24,942 nucleotides of DNA, from contig JAKPQT010000699.1 in the NCBI GenBank assembly GCA_029555885.1, forward strand, positions 1-24,942, written 5' to 3'. The position numbers and the translations under genes were made by a program. Positions 1 to 7,296 of the stretch are shown in pieces. The first letter of the stretch is position 1. Each line of letters begins with the position of its first letter. Source of the DNA: Chloroflexota bacterium. Lineage in GTDB: Bacteria; Chloroflexota; Anaerolineae; CG2-30-64-16. The notes beneath the pieces are model-generated. The model saw nothing but the letters and a program-made list of their open reading frames with translations. It was not told the origin of the DNA and made no database searches.

Positions 1-856
1 GGATGACCTCCGGGCTGGGCGACCATTCCTTGGCGATGGCGCCCTCAACGCAGAAGTCGAGCGCGGAGATGACGTCATCGTGGACCCAGCCGGCCTTCTT
101 GGGCTCGATAATCTGGTCCCACTCGATGTAGCCGTTACGGCGCATGAAGTGGATGACGCGGCCGTAACCGCCGTTCCAGCCCGCGGCTTGCGCCCAGCCG
201 TAGTACTTGATGCCTTCTTCCTCAAAGGAAAGCTGCTCGACCATGCTCTTGTAGTCGTCCCAGGTCCAGCCTTCCTTGGGATATGCCACGCCCCTCTTGT
301 CGAAGACGTCCTTGTTATAGTAGATGACCAGGGGGCCGGTGTCCGTCGGGGACATGTACTTTGCGCCCTTCCACTCGGTCATGAACTTGTAGCCCTCGAG
401 CGTGGGCCATTTGTCCTGGTAGGAATCGGCGTTGACGAACTCGTCCAGCGGCGCGATGACCTGGCTCTCCGCGTAGGGCAGCCACATCCAGCCCTGGTAG
501 TAGAGCATGTCCGCGGAGTCGCCGCCGGCGAAGTTCGCCTGAATCTTTTCGTAGTAGCCGCCGGCGTATTGCTCGATGGCGACAGCAATCTTGGGGTTGG
601 CCTCGGTGAAAGCGGCGGTCAGCTTGGTGTAAACGTCGGCGTCCTGGACATCGGCCCAGACCGATAGACGGAGTTGGACGGCGTCTGCCGCGGCGGGGGC
701 GGCTGCCGGTGCTTCGGCGGCGGGCTGTTCGGCTTCAGCCGGGGCAGCCGGCTGGGCCGGGGCAGCGGCCTGTGGCGCACAGGCCGCGAGAGTTGCGCCG
801 GCGGCGGTCATCGCGCCTGCACGCAGGAAGTCACGTCGGGAGATCAGCTTCTTCAC
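1..856 (-). CDS. ABC transporter extracellular substrate-binding lipoprotein (sugar type), 3' part missing
   Basis: This is the solute-binding component of an ABC importer of the family-1 (sugar-type) class, captured for 285 codons; the C-terminus lies beyond the left edge. The start is GTG at 856, chosen because AAGGAGG lies 7 nt upstream (+ strand 861-870 reads the complement). The N-terminus has a twin-arginine motif SRRDFLR (residues 6-12), a short hydrophobic stretch and a lipobox LAAC with Cys26, so it is probably Tat-exported and lipid-anchored. A Pro/Ala/Glu-rich linker (about 27-55) leads into a typical binding-protein fold: 'LSVWAD', 'YYEKIQANFAGGDSADMLY', 'PLVIYYNKDVFDKRGV' and 'WTWDDY' are family hallmarks. 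The class is confident but the ligand cannot be told. Permease genes would be expected further left. No convincing promoter was found. Confidence 0.93.
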   Translation of the reverse strand, partial: MKKLISRRDFLRAGAMTAAGATLAACAPQAAAPAQPAAPAEAEQPAAEAPAAAPAAADAVQLRLSVWADVQDADVYTKLTAAFTEANPKIAVAIEQYAGGYYEKIQANFAGGDSADMLYYQGWMWLPYAESQVIAPLDEFVNADSYQDKWPTLEGYKFMTEWKGAKYMSPTDTGPLVIYYNKDVFDKRGVAYPKEGWTWDDYKSMVEQLSFEEEGIKYYGWAQAAGWNGGYGRVIHFMRRNGYIEWDQIIEPKKAGWVHDDVISALDFCVEGAIAKEWSPSPEVI

Positions 857-1013
857 TTTCCTACCTCCTTGACTTTTGGAGAGGGTCATATGGGGTCTGG
901 CTGGACAGTTGCAAATGTGAGCTGGATATAAGGCTGCTGCAAGAGCGCGAAGGTATCGTCTGTGAACCTCCTTTCCGGCGGGAGCCGTATCGGTCTATGT
1001 TCTGAGGACTCTG

Positions 1014-1022
1014 TGCTATAAT
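1014..1022 (+). promoter_or_regulatory. Extended -10 promoter element upstream of the response regulator
   Basis: A perfect TATAAT (1017-1022) is preceded by TGC, forming an extended -10. The hexamer 17 nt upstream (994-999, TCTATG) is a poor -35, so recognition would rest on the extended -10. The predicted transcript starts near 1029, giving a leader of about 113 nt before the gene at 1142. The rest of 857-1141 is noncoding and shows nothing else I can identify. Confidence 0.5.
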
Positions 1023-1141
1023 CGGCTGTAGAATTGGATACGTTTCAGGATAACCTGACAGCGCCTGGCTGTCCACTCTCTACTGCGACACAGATGCGAC
1101 AAATGTACGCCAATTTGCGGCGTATCTGGTGAGAAAACGGC

Positions 1142-2350
1142 ATGACCGACACTGCACAGCCGCCGGGAGACCTCCCGGACGCGTTCCTCGGGCAGGTCAA
1201 GGATGCGCTGGAACACCTGCACGACCTCGCCTATCTGCAACAACATCCGTTGATCCAGAGTCCGGCCCTCGCGACGGGAAATTCATCTGTCGCGGCCGCG
1301 CAGCGGCTGCGCGCGGCCATTGCTGACGCCATCGAGGCGCTCAATCCCGGCAAGGGCACATCTTTCCGTTATCCCCATGCGCGGGTGTACAACATGCTGA
1401 CGCTCCATTACGTGGACCGGCTGACCATCCGCGAGGCCGCCAACGAGCTGGGCGTCTCCACGCGGCAGGCTGATCGCGACCTGCGGCAGGGCGAGCAGGG
1501 CGTGGCGGCCCTGCTGCGGGATCGTCTGGCGCGGCCCTTGCCTGAAGCGCCGGATGTGTCGCAGACCTCGTCGCTACAGGCCGAGATTGCCCTGCTGTCC
1601 GTGCGGATGCGGCCTACAGACCTGGCGGCATTGCTGCGCCGCTGCCAGGAGGCTGTCAAGCCGCTGGCCGCGGAGCGCGATCTGCGCATCGTCATCGAGT
1701 TGCCTGTAGAATCACTCGTTGTCTCGACGGATGCATTGCTGGCCGAGCAGGTCCTGCTCACCGTCATCAGCCGCGCATTGAGCCAGGCCGAGCCGGGCGT
1801 GTTGCGCCTGACATTTGAATCGACGGGTGAACGGGCAATGATCGCCGTGCATTTCTTCCTGGATCCGCGGGCGGCCAACACGCTTATTGTGGATGCCGTG
1901 GTCACCGAGCTCGCTGAGCAACTGCGCTGGGAGGTGACACAACGCGACGCGGAGGACGGCGCGCGGTATGTCGTCATTCAAGCAGCACTCTCCGGCCCGC
2001 TGGTGTTGGTGATCGACGATAACGAGGGACTGGTCAGTCTGCTGCAACGTTACCTGACGGACCAGGCGTGCCGGGTAGTTGTCGCGACCACCGGCGCGGA
2101 AGGTCTCCGGCTGGCCCTGGAATTGCGCCCAGCCGCAGTCGTGCTCGACATCATGATGCCCGATATGCACGGCTGGGCAGTGTTGCAGGAACTGCGCGCC
2201 CACCGCCACACTGCACAGATCCCGGTCATTATCTGCTCGGTCATCAACAACCCGGACCTGGCGCGCGCGCTGGGCGCAGCGCTGTTCCTCCCGAAGCCCG
2301 TTCGACAGGATGACATCCTGGCCGCGCTTGCGCAGTTGGGGATTGTGTAG
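1142..2350 (+). CDS. Response regulator with N-terminal HTH and degenerate kinase-like ATPase module
   Basis: This 402-aa protein has an unusual order of parts. Residues about 88-125 form a helix-turn-helix of sigma-r4/LuxR character (LTIREAANELGVSTRQADRDL). Residues about 145-283 resemble a worn histidine-kinase ATPase domain: 'ALLAEQVLLTVISRALSQAEPG' occupies the N-box position without the Asn, and no DxGxG or GxGLGL glycine boxes remain. Residues 287-402 are a canonical receiver with acidic D292/D293, phospho-acceptor D336 in VVLDIMMPD, S366 and K385. It is probably a DNA-binding regulator whose receiver lies at the C-terminus. It faces the hybrid kinase at 2353-4524 tail to tail, so the two are likely partners (inference). 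ATG 1142 has only a weak ribosome site (GTGAGAAAA). Confidence 0.85.
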   Translation: MTDTAQPPGDLPDAFLGQVKDALEHLHDLAYLQQHPLIQSPALATGNSSVAAAQRLRAAIADAIEALNPGKGTSFRYPHARVYNMLTLHYVDRLTIREAANELGVSTRQADRDLRQGEQGVAALLRDRLARPLPEAPDVSQTSSLQAEIALLSVRMRPTDLAALLRRCQEAVKPLAAERDLRIVIELPVESLVVSTDALLAEQVLLTVISRALSQAEPGVLRLTFESTGERAMIAVHFFLDPRAANTLIVDAVVTELAEQLRWEVTQRDAEDGARYVVIQAALSGPLVLVIDDNEGLVSLLQRYLTDQACRVVVATTGAEGLRLALELRPAAVVLDIMMPDMHGWAVLQELRAHRHTAQIPVIICSVINNPDLARALGAALFLPKPVRQDDILAALAQLGIV

Positions 2351-2352
2351 GT

Positions 2353-4524
2353 TTACCCCACTACCTCCGGCACGGCCCGCTCGTCATAATGTGGCTCCAG
2401 GACCGGAATCACCGCCTCCAGGCAGCGGAGCACCTCCGCCGGGCGCAACCCTTCCGGCCGGCGCACGGTCACCTCGCCCCGACGCAACGCCAGCGCATCC
2501 TCCGCCAGGCTCGTTGCGGTCAGCAGGACAACGGGGATCGGCGCAAGCTGTGGGTCCGCGCGCATCCGCTCGAGGATCTGAAAGCCATCCACATCGGGCA
2601 TGATCAGGTCCAGCAGGAGCAGGTCGGGTGGAGCCGCGCGCAGCTCGGCCAGCCCGCTCTCGCCGTCATAGGCGCGGCGGATGCGATAGGCGCGACCCAT
2701 CTCCGCCGCGTGCGCAAGGAGCATCCGCTCCACCAGCCGGCAAAAGCCCCGGTCGTCATCGACCACCAGGATATCCTGAACGCCGGGCAGCCGCTCGACC
2801 TGTTCGCTCAGCCGCTCCGCGGTGACCGGCTTGATCAGGCAGGCAGCGACGCGCAGGTCATCCGCCACCCAGGCCTGGCTCGGCAGCGAACACGCAATGA
2901 CCGGCGTGGACGTGGGCAGCGCCGGCCCGTCGTCGAGGCGCTCGCCGGGCGGCAGATTGACGATAACGGCCTGGGGATGGTGCAGCAGCACCTGCTCGGT
3001 CAGTCGCTCCGGTGGAGTGACCTGGACCGCGCGATAGCGCGTCAGGTGGCGGTCCACCAGTGCGGTGACGGCGGGGTCCGGATCGAGCACCAGGACAGGC
3101 GGCTGCAGGGGCGTCCTGTCGGTATCTGTCAGGCCGGGGATGTGCAGGGTCTCGAGCATTTCGGCTTCGGCCAGCGGGAGACTGAAACTAAAGGTAGAGC
3201 CATAACCCTGCTGGCTCTCGACCCAGATGCGTCCGCCGTGCGCCTCCACAAACCGCTTGCTGATGGCGAGGCCCAGTCCGGCACCGCCCTGGCGGCGGCT
3301 TAACGACCGGTCCACCTGGTAGAACTCGCTGAACAGATATGGCAGCTTATCCGGGGGAATCCCGGGCCCTGTGTCACTGACCTTCACCAGCACCCGGTTA
3401 TCCGTCTCGTACGCGCTGACGCGCACCACGCCCTTCTCAGTGAGCCGCGCGGCATTGGTCAGCAGGTTGAGCAACACCTGGCGGATGCGGACGGCGTCCA
3501 CCTCGGCGGTGGGCAGGTCACTGGCAATCGCCGTCTCCAATCTGACAGGCCGGTCGTGAAACAGGTCGCGCGCCATCTCCGCGGTGTCGGCCAGCAGCGG
3601 CGTCAGCGCAACGCGCGTCTTGTTGAGGGCGAACCCGGCAATCTCGAAGCGCGACAGGTCCAACACGTCGTCGATCAGGCCCAACAGGTGCCGCGCGCTG
3701 CGGTAGACCTGGTTGATGTCTTGCTTGAGCGTCGGGGGCCACTGCACCTCGCCGTAAACTTCGGGCGACAGGCTCATAATCTCGCTGAACCCCAGGATCA
3801 AGTTGAGCGGCGTGCGCAGCTCGTGGCTGACATTGGCCGCGAACTGCTCCTTCATCCCGCGCGCAGCCTCGGCCTGCTGCCGCGCGCTGATGAGCTCCCG
3901 CTGCGTGCGGCGGAGGATGATGTTGCTGTTGTCCAAAGCCTTGAGGGTCCGCGCCAGTTCGCCCTGGTGATCCCGTGCCAGTTCCAGGTTCTCATCGGCG
4001 CGCTGCTGCATGGTCCAGGCCCAGGCCAGCGCCATGTAGAGGGTATTGACGATCAGCCAGGCGAGGACCGCAGCCAGCGCCAGCGCAACGGTGAGGGCCG
4101 GCAGGGGATAGGGCCGGTCGACGCGCATGACCAGGGCCGCGGCGCTCGCGCCGATCAGGCCGGCGGTGACCAGCTCGCCGCCGGAGACGACCATGGCACT
4201 GACAAAGACCAGGACCAGCCCGCTGAACGGCAGCCAGATTTCGGGCCGGCGCCACATGACGCCCAGGAGGACGGCCAGCAGCCCCCAGATGAGCAGATGG
4301 CGCGCGAGCCTGGGATAGTTGCGCATGAGCAGCCAGACGCCGCCGCTGATGCCCAGCAGGCCCGAGAGCAGCGCAATCTGCTCCGGCTCCACGGCCCGGC
4401 GGCTCCCGCTTAGGGCGACGCCGAGGAGGATGGCGCCCAGCAGGGGCAGGATGGCGACACGGCTCGCCAGTTGGCCCCGTAGTTCATCCAGATTCATCGC
4501 CCGGCCGCTCTCGGTCGTGCTCAT
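2353..4524 (-). CDS. Membrane hybrid histidine kinase with two C-terminal receiver domains
   Basis: This is a 723-aa sensor kinase. Residues about 20-170 hold roughly six hydrophobic segments with no large periplasmic sensor loop. A short coiled coil (about 172-225) leads to the dimerisation/phospho-acceptor domain with H234 in [11 protein letters not shown]. The ATPase domain has N357, DTGPG (384-388) and GGAGLGL (413-419), so the kinase should be active. Two receivers follow. The first (about 476-580) has N523 where the phospho-acceptor Asp belongs but keeps K565. The second (about 583-705) has the DDD acidic patch (589-591), D639 and T669, with Arg689 in place of the usual Lys. ATG 4524 is supported by GAGGAG 6 nt upstream. 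The stop lies 2 bp from the stop of the convergent response regulator. Confidence 0.95.
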   Translation of the reverse strand: MSTTESGRAMNLDELRGQLASRVAILPLLGAILLGVALSGSRRAVEPEQIALLSGLLGISGGVWLLMRNYPRLARHLLIWGLLAVLLGVMWRRPEIWLPFSGLVLVFVSAMVVSGGELVTAGLIGASAAALVMRVDRPYPLPALTVALALAAVLAWLIVNTLYMALAWAWTMQQRADENLELARDHQGELARTLKALDNSNIILRRTQRELISARQQAEAARGMKEQFAANVSHELRTPLNLILGFSEIMSLSPEVYGEVQWPPTLKQDINQVYRSARHLLGLIDDVLDLSRFEIAGFALNKTRVALTPLLADTAEMARDLFHDRPVRLETAIASDLPTAEVDAVRIRQVLLNLLTNAARLTEKGVVRVSAYETDNRVLVKVSDTGPGIPPDKLPYLFSEFYQVDRSLSRRQGGAGLGLAISKRFVEAHGGRIWVESQQGYGSTFSFSLPLAEAEMLETLHIPGLTDTDRTPLQPPVLVLDPDPAVTALVDRHLTRYRAVQVTPPERLTEQVLLHHPQAVIVNLPPGERLDDGPALPTSTPVIACSLPSQAWVADDLRVAACLIKPVTAERLSEQVERLPGVQDILVVDDDRGFCRLVERMLLAHAAEMGRAYRIRRAYDGESGLAELRAAPPDLLLLDLIMPDVDGFQILERMRADPQLAPIPVVLLTATSLAEDALALRRGEVTVRRPEGLRPAEVLRCLEAVIPVLEPHYDERAVPEVVG

Positions 4525-4570
4525 CGCAGACTCCTCGAAAGGTGACTTCTGTACCTGGCCCTATCGAACC

Positions 4571-4599
4571 AGTATAGCAGATTGTATCTGTGATGCCAG
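4571..4599 (-). promoter_or_regulatory. Promoter of the hybrid histidine kinase
   Basis: On the minus strand, CTGGCA (4599-4594, 4/6 match to TTGACA) is followed after 17 nt by TATACT (4576-4571), with TGC just upstream making an extended -10. Transcription would begin near 4564, leaving a leader of about 40 nt before the ATG at 4524. Confidence 0.6.
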
Positions 4600-4661
4600 C
4601 GTATCGAGATTGGCCGGGGCTTGGTGTTCAGTCGGATGAGTTCACCATAGGAGGCTGAATG

Positions 4662-4755
4662 GAACGCAGATGACGCAGATTAAACTGATGAACGCCGGCC
4701 TTCCTGGCATGAAGAATCAACAGGCCGGCGTATAGCATGACCATCAGCGTTCTAT
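4662..4755. repeat. Nested imperfect inverted repeat at the 3' end of the four-TM gene
   Basis: The outer arms are GAACGCAGATG (4662-4672) and CATCAGCGTTC (4742-4752), 10 of 11 bases paired. Inside them is a perfect 9-bp stem ACGCCGGCC (4692-4700) / GGCCGGCGT (4723-4731) with a 22-nt loop. The right end (4742-4755) is a 14-nt sequence found again at 5378-5391 and, inverted, at 5327-5340. The TAG stop of the adjacent gene lies inside it. There is no U-tract on either side, so terminator function is uncertain. Confidence 0.7.
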
Positions 4756-5294
4756 GCGCGTCTCCCTAACTGCCGCACGCCCCCCACGATGACGAGCAGG
4801 AGGGAACCAACGAAGCACGCATACTTGACGATGCCTGCGGCAGAGGTGATCCAGGCCAGCGGCGAGCTCGTGCCCGTGTACGTCCACGCCAGAGTCGCAG
4901 CGGTAACGTTTTCCAGCACGTCCATCAGCCCGCCGAGCAAGGGGATGGCGAGCAGTCGTCGCGCGGGCTCGCGGTCGTGCCCGCGGACGATGAGCGCGGC
5001 GAAGAGCGCGGTGTAGACGAGCGGGAAGGCCACATCGAGCGTCAGTTGCGTCGCCGCATACAGCCGCCGGCCCGACTCGCCCAGCGCGGCCAGCACATCC
5101 CGCGCGCCGTCCGGCGTGTATCCGATGCGCACGTCCAGCGTCGGCACGCCGCCCAGCGCGCGGCTGCGGAGCTGGAACCCCAGGAACAGCAGAACGAATG
5201 CGGCCAGCAGCCCGCCGATGACCGGCCAGGTTGCAAGTCGCGCAACGAACGCATAGATGCGGTCCATCCGTGAGCGTGGGAATGATTGGGTCAT
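4752..5294 (-). CDS. Four-TM integral membrane protein of unknown function
   Basis: I do not recognise a named family for this 180-aa protein. Predicted membrane segments are about 23-42, 84-103, 113-136 and 147-172. A 40-residue soluble loop (about 43-83: 'LDVRIGYTPDGARDVLAALGESGRR') separates the first two. The stretch 'PLLGGLMDVLENVTAATLAW' is a conserved-looking helix with acidic residues in the membrane, reminiscent of unannotated actinobacterial and Chloroflexota proteins (memory only). ATG 5294 has no strong ribosome site; ATG at codon 10 (5267) is an alternative. The TAG stop (4752-4754) is supplied by a palindromic repeat shared with the upstream M24 gene. A 33-bp palindrome separates the two genes, so independent transcription is possible. 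Confidence 0.75.
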   Translation of the reverse strand: MTQSFPRSRMDRIYAFVARLATWPVIGGLLAAFVLLFLGFQLRSRALGGVPTLDVRIGYTPDGARDVLAALGESGRRLYAATQLTLDVAFPLVYTALFAALIVRGHDREPARRLLAIPLLGGLMDVLENVTAATLAWTYTGTSSPLAWITSAAGIVKYACFVGSLLLVIVGGVRQLGRRA

Positions 5295-5324
5295 AGAGGA
5301 TTACTCTCTTTTTAGTGGGAAGGC

Positions 5325-5393
5325 GAATAGAACGCTGATGATGCTGATGTGCCAACCCGAGGTTGGCACATCAGCATCATCAGCGTTCTATTC
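5325..5393. repeat. Perfect 33-bp palindrome (hairpin) at the 3' end of the M24 gene
   Basis: Arms 5325-5357 and 5361-5393 are exact reverse complements over 33 bp, with a 3-nt loop CGA (5358-5360). On the minus strand the right arm begins inside the last Glu codon of the M24 gene and contains its TAG stop. Each arm carries the 14-mer ATAGAACGCTGATG, which also ends the next gene downstream. No U-tract follows on the minus strand, so this is a palindromic element that may also stop transcription rather than a textbook terminator. Confidence 0.95.
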
Positions 5394-6755
5394 CACCACG
5401 CACACGAGCTCGGGCGCGAGCCAGAAAGGCGGAAGGTAGGCCGGGCCATCGGTCAGCGGCAGGATCTCATCGGCCAGGCGGATGCCCAGGGCCTCGGCCA
5501 TGAACTGCCGCCGCGCCTCGATGCGCGCCCACATGGCCGGGTAGCTGCCGCGTATCTCGCTGCGCAGGGCCTGGTCGGCCACGGCGACGGTGTCCTCGCA
5601 GTTGAGCGTGTAGCCGGCCGGCAGCGGGGTGGGGATGATGTCCACCTGGAAGACCATGCCCGAACGGATCTGCTCGGTGCTGTCAGGCCGGATGGGCGAG
5701 TGCAGCCACTCTTCGAACGAGCCCAGGTGGCCGGGGTTGAGGCTGGAGCGCAGGCCGCTATCGCCGAACGCGCGGCTGACCGCGGCGAAGATTTCGCCGC
5801 CTGTCGCGCCGATGCGCATTGTCTGATACCAGGTCGCCTGCGCGCCGAAGTAGGGCGCGATGGTGTTCTTGAAGAAGGGCTCGTCCGGCTCGGCCAGCAG
5901 CATCCCCGCGCGGCAGACCAGGCTGCCCCAGTAGCCGACCGCGACCGAGATGGCGTCGCCCTGCTCGATGATCTTCGCAGTGGGGCTGCGCAGACCGTTC
6001 ATCTCACCCTTGCCCGTGGTTACGATCGGGTGCATGGTCATGGGCTGGCCCGCGTAGCGCAGCAGTTGCGCGGCGGCCATCTCGGTCATCCCCGGCCGCG
6101 TGCCGTGGAGGACGCCGAAGACCGACGCGGATGCATGGCGGCTGCCCCACTCGAACATCGCGATCTGCGCGGCGGAGTTGGCTGCGCGGTGGCCCCGCTC
6201 GGGGTGCATCAGCCAGTGCGTGCCGTCGGTAACCCGTCCGCCGGGGCCGACAATGTCAGCCAGCACGTTCACGAAGAACGCGGGCACGAAGGACGGCCGG
6301 CTGAGGTGCGCGGGATCGGCCTCGACGGGTTCGAGGTACTTCCAGCCGATGACACTCACATGCTGGCCTGCCTGCACACCCGCCTGCGCCAGCACATCCC
6401 GCAGCCGCGGGGCCGTCTGCCGCGCCTGGCCGGGCAGGCTGAACGTCTGGCACAGCAGCACCTCGACCTCGATGGGCAGGACCGCAAGGTAGCCCATACC
6501 CTCGTTGCCGGTGATGAGGATGCGCCGGTCGTTGGGGCCGAGCAGCAGCAGCGCCTCCTCGAAGCGCGGGTCGAAGTTGACGAGCCAGGTGAGGTTGGCG
6601 TAGTGCTCGCGGTCTGCGTAGACCGCAACCCAGTCCGCGCCTGCGGCGTCGTAGAGCGCGGCGCAGCGCGCCGCATACTCGGCTGCCGGGACCGCAGGCA
6701 GCGGGTCGGTGTTGCCGAAGGCCGGTGTCGGGATGTGGCGGAGTGTGACGTTCAT
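5388..6755 (-). CDS. M24 (pita-bread) peptidase-fold protein, Xaa-Pro aminopeptidase-like, probable non-canonical or inactive site
   Basis: This 455-aa protein has the M24 layout: a creatinase-like N-terminal domain (about 25-170) and a pita-bread catalytic domain (about 180-440). The usual dimetal ligands are Asp, Asp, His, Glu, Glu. Here the block at 266-285 (GDAISVAVGYWGSLVCRAG) has Ala272 and Val279 where the two Asp belong. H343 (PGHLG) and E387 (CEDTV) are kept, and D372 replaces the first Glu. Classical Co/Mn/Zn peptidase activity is therefore doubtful; creatinase-type members work without metal but use other residues. The start at 6755 has GGGGGC upstream. It lies 37 nt downstream of the small membrane-protein gene and is likely cotranscribed with it. 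Confidence 0.85.
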   Translation of the reverse strand: MNVTLRHIPTPAFGNTDPLPAVPAAEYAARCAALYDAAGADWVAVYADREHYANLTWLVNFDPRFEEALLLLGPNDRRILITGNEGMGYLAVLPIEVEVLLCQTFSLPGQARQTAPRLRDVLAQAGVQAGQHVSVIGWKYLEPVEADPAHLSRPSFVPAFFVNVLADIVGPGGRVTDGTHWLMHPERGHRAANSAAQIAMFEWGSRHASASVFGVLHGTRPGMTEMAAAQLLRYAGQPMTMHPIVTTGKGEMNGLRSPTAKIIEQGDAISVAVGYWGSLVCRAGMLLAEPDEPFFKNTIAPYFGAQATWYQTMRIGATGGEIFAAVSRAFGDSGLRSSLNPGHLGSFEEWLHSPIRPDSTEQIRSGMVFQVDIIPTPLPAGYTLNCEDTVAVADQALRSEIRGSYPAMWARIEARRQFMAEALGIRLADEILPLTDGPAYLPPFWLAPELVCVVE

Positions 6756-6768
6756 GGCGCCCCCAAGA

Positions 6769-6787
6769 CGATTGAAGATTGAAGATT
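6769..6787 (+). repeat. Copy A of a dispersed 19-nt repeat
   Basis: CGATTGAAGATTGAAGATT. Its inverted copy lies at 7261-7279 with 18 of 19 bases matching. The pair brackets the small membrane gene and its promoter region. Confidence 0.7.
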
Positions 6788-6792
6788 TCAGA

Positions 6793-7038
6793 TCAGCCGT
6801 ATGATGGCCGCGTGACGATGCGCACCAGCGCGACCGCAGCCACGATTGCCCAGGTTCCTTCCAGGACGACGAAGGGGATGAACCCGATCAGCCAGGAGGC
6901 ATATCCCGACAGCGTCGCGCCGACGAGGTTGAGCAGCGTATATGCCACACTGTCCTGCGCCAGGCGGTGGACCAGGTTGAGGAAGAAGGCGACCAGCAGC
7001 ATTGCCACGCCGGCCGAGCCGATCACGGTCGAGAACAT
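6793..7038 (-). CDS. Small CBU_0592-like membrane protein
   Basis: A short integral membrane protein (81 aa from ATG 7038; 85 aa if ATG 7050 is used). There are three hydrophobic helices: residues about 3-20, 30-52 and 57-76. The pattern 'GSAGVAMLLVAFFLN…AYTLLNLVGA…EGTWAIVAAVALV' resembles the CBU_0592-like domain, whose function is unknown. I prefer 7038 because GGAGGG lies 4 nt upstream and known relatives start one turn before the first helix. It is first in a minus-strand unit with the M24 gene (37 nt gap) and has its own promoter. Confidence 0.75.
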   Translation of the reverse strand: MFSTVIGSAGVAMLLVAFFLNLVHRLAQDSVAYTLLNLVGATLSGYASWLIGFIPFVVLEGTWAIVAAVALVRIVTRPSYG

Positions 7039-7068
7039 CCATCCCTCCATCGCATTTGATGCGGCGCC

Positions 7069-7097
7069 ATTCTACCCGATTTGCGCCGCCCTGTCGA
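7069..7097 (-). promoter_or_regulatory. Promoter of the CBU_0592-like / M24 operon
   Basis: On the minus strand, TCGACA (7097-7092, 5/6) is followed after 17 nt by TAGAAT (7074-7069, 5/6). Transcription would start near 7062, leaving a leader of about 24 nt before the preferred ATG at 7038. It is back to back with a candidate pepF promoter at 7103-7132. Confidence 0.65.
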
Positions 7098-7102
7098 ATG
7101 GT

Positions 7103-7132
7103 TTGGGGCGAAAGGGCGCGCAGGAGTACAAT
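7103..7132 (+). promoter_or_regulatory. Candidate promoter of pepF
   Basis: TTGGGG (7103-7108) is followed after 18 nt by TACAAT (7127-7132). The -35 is weak (3/6) and the -10 is good (5/6). This would give a leader of about 158 nt that contains the tandem duplication and the dispersed repeat. Confidence 0.4.
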
Positions 7133-7157
7133 GCGAGCGGGGCCGGGCGACTGAAGT

Positions 7158-7189
7158 CGCAGCCACCGTGTTGCACAGCCACCGTGTTG
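7158..7189 (+). repeat. Tandem duplication, two perfect 16-bp units, in the pepF leader
   Basis: CAGCCACCGTGTTGCA occurs twice head to tail, and CAGC of a third unit follows. The rest of the gap up to the pepF start is noncoding. Confidence 0.85.
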
Positions 7190-7260
7190 CACAGCAACCC
7201 ACAGTTTCCCTTCGGAGACTGGTTGAAATGGTGCCAACGAGACAGGCCAGAGCAATCTGT

Positions 7261-7279
7261 AATCTTCAATCTGCAATCG
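7261..7279 (-). repeat. Copy B (inverted) of the dispersed 19-nt repeat
   Basis: The minus strand reads CGATTGCAGATTGAAGATT, matching copy A at 6769-6787 in 18 of 19 positions. It ends 17 nt before the pepF start codon. Confidence 0.7.
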
Positions 7280-7296
7280 AACGCACGGAGAGTACG

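Noticed and set aside
3556..4413. Plus-strand open frame opposite the histidine kinase
   Set aside because: A Gln/Arg/Asp-rich shadow of the kinase membrane and coiled-coil region.
4644..4675. AGGAGG followed by ATG at 4658, suggesting a small gene
   Set aside because: The frame ATG GAA CGC AGA TGA stops after four codons.
5349..6782. Long plus-strand open frame (477 codons) opposite the M24 gene
   Set aside because: Its Arg/Gly/Ala/His-rich composition is a mirror of GC-rich codons on the other strand; there is no domain or ribosome site, and the minus-strand frame has clear M24 similarity.
7158..7189. Tandem repeat as a CRISPR-like or iteron array
   Set aside because: Only two full units with no spacers; a simple duplication explains it.
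7081..7296. 72-codon N-terminal extension of pepF
   Set aside because: It runs through the tandem 16-bp duplication and the dispersed repeat and has no family similarity; ATG 7297 has a proper ribosome site.
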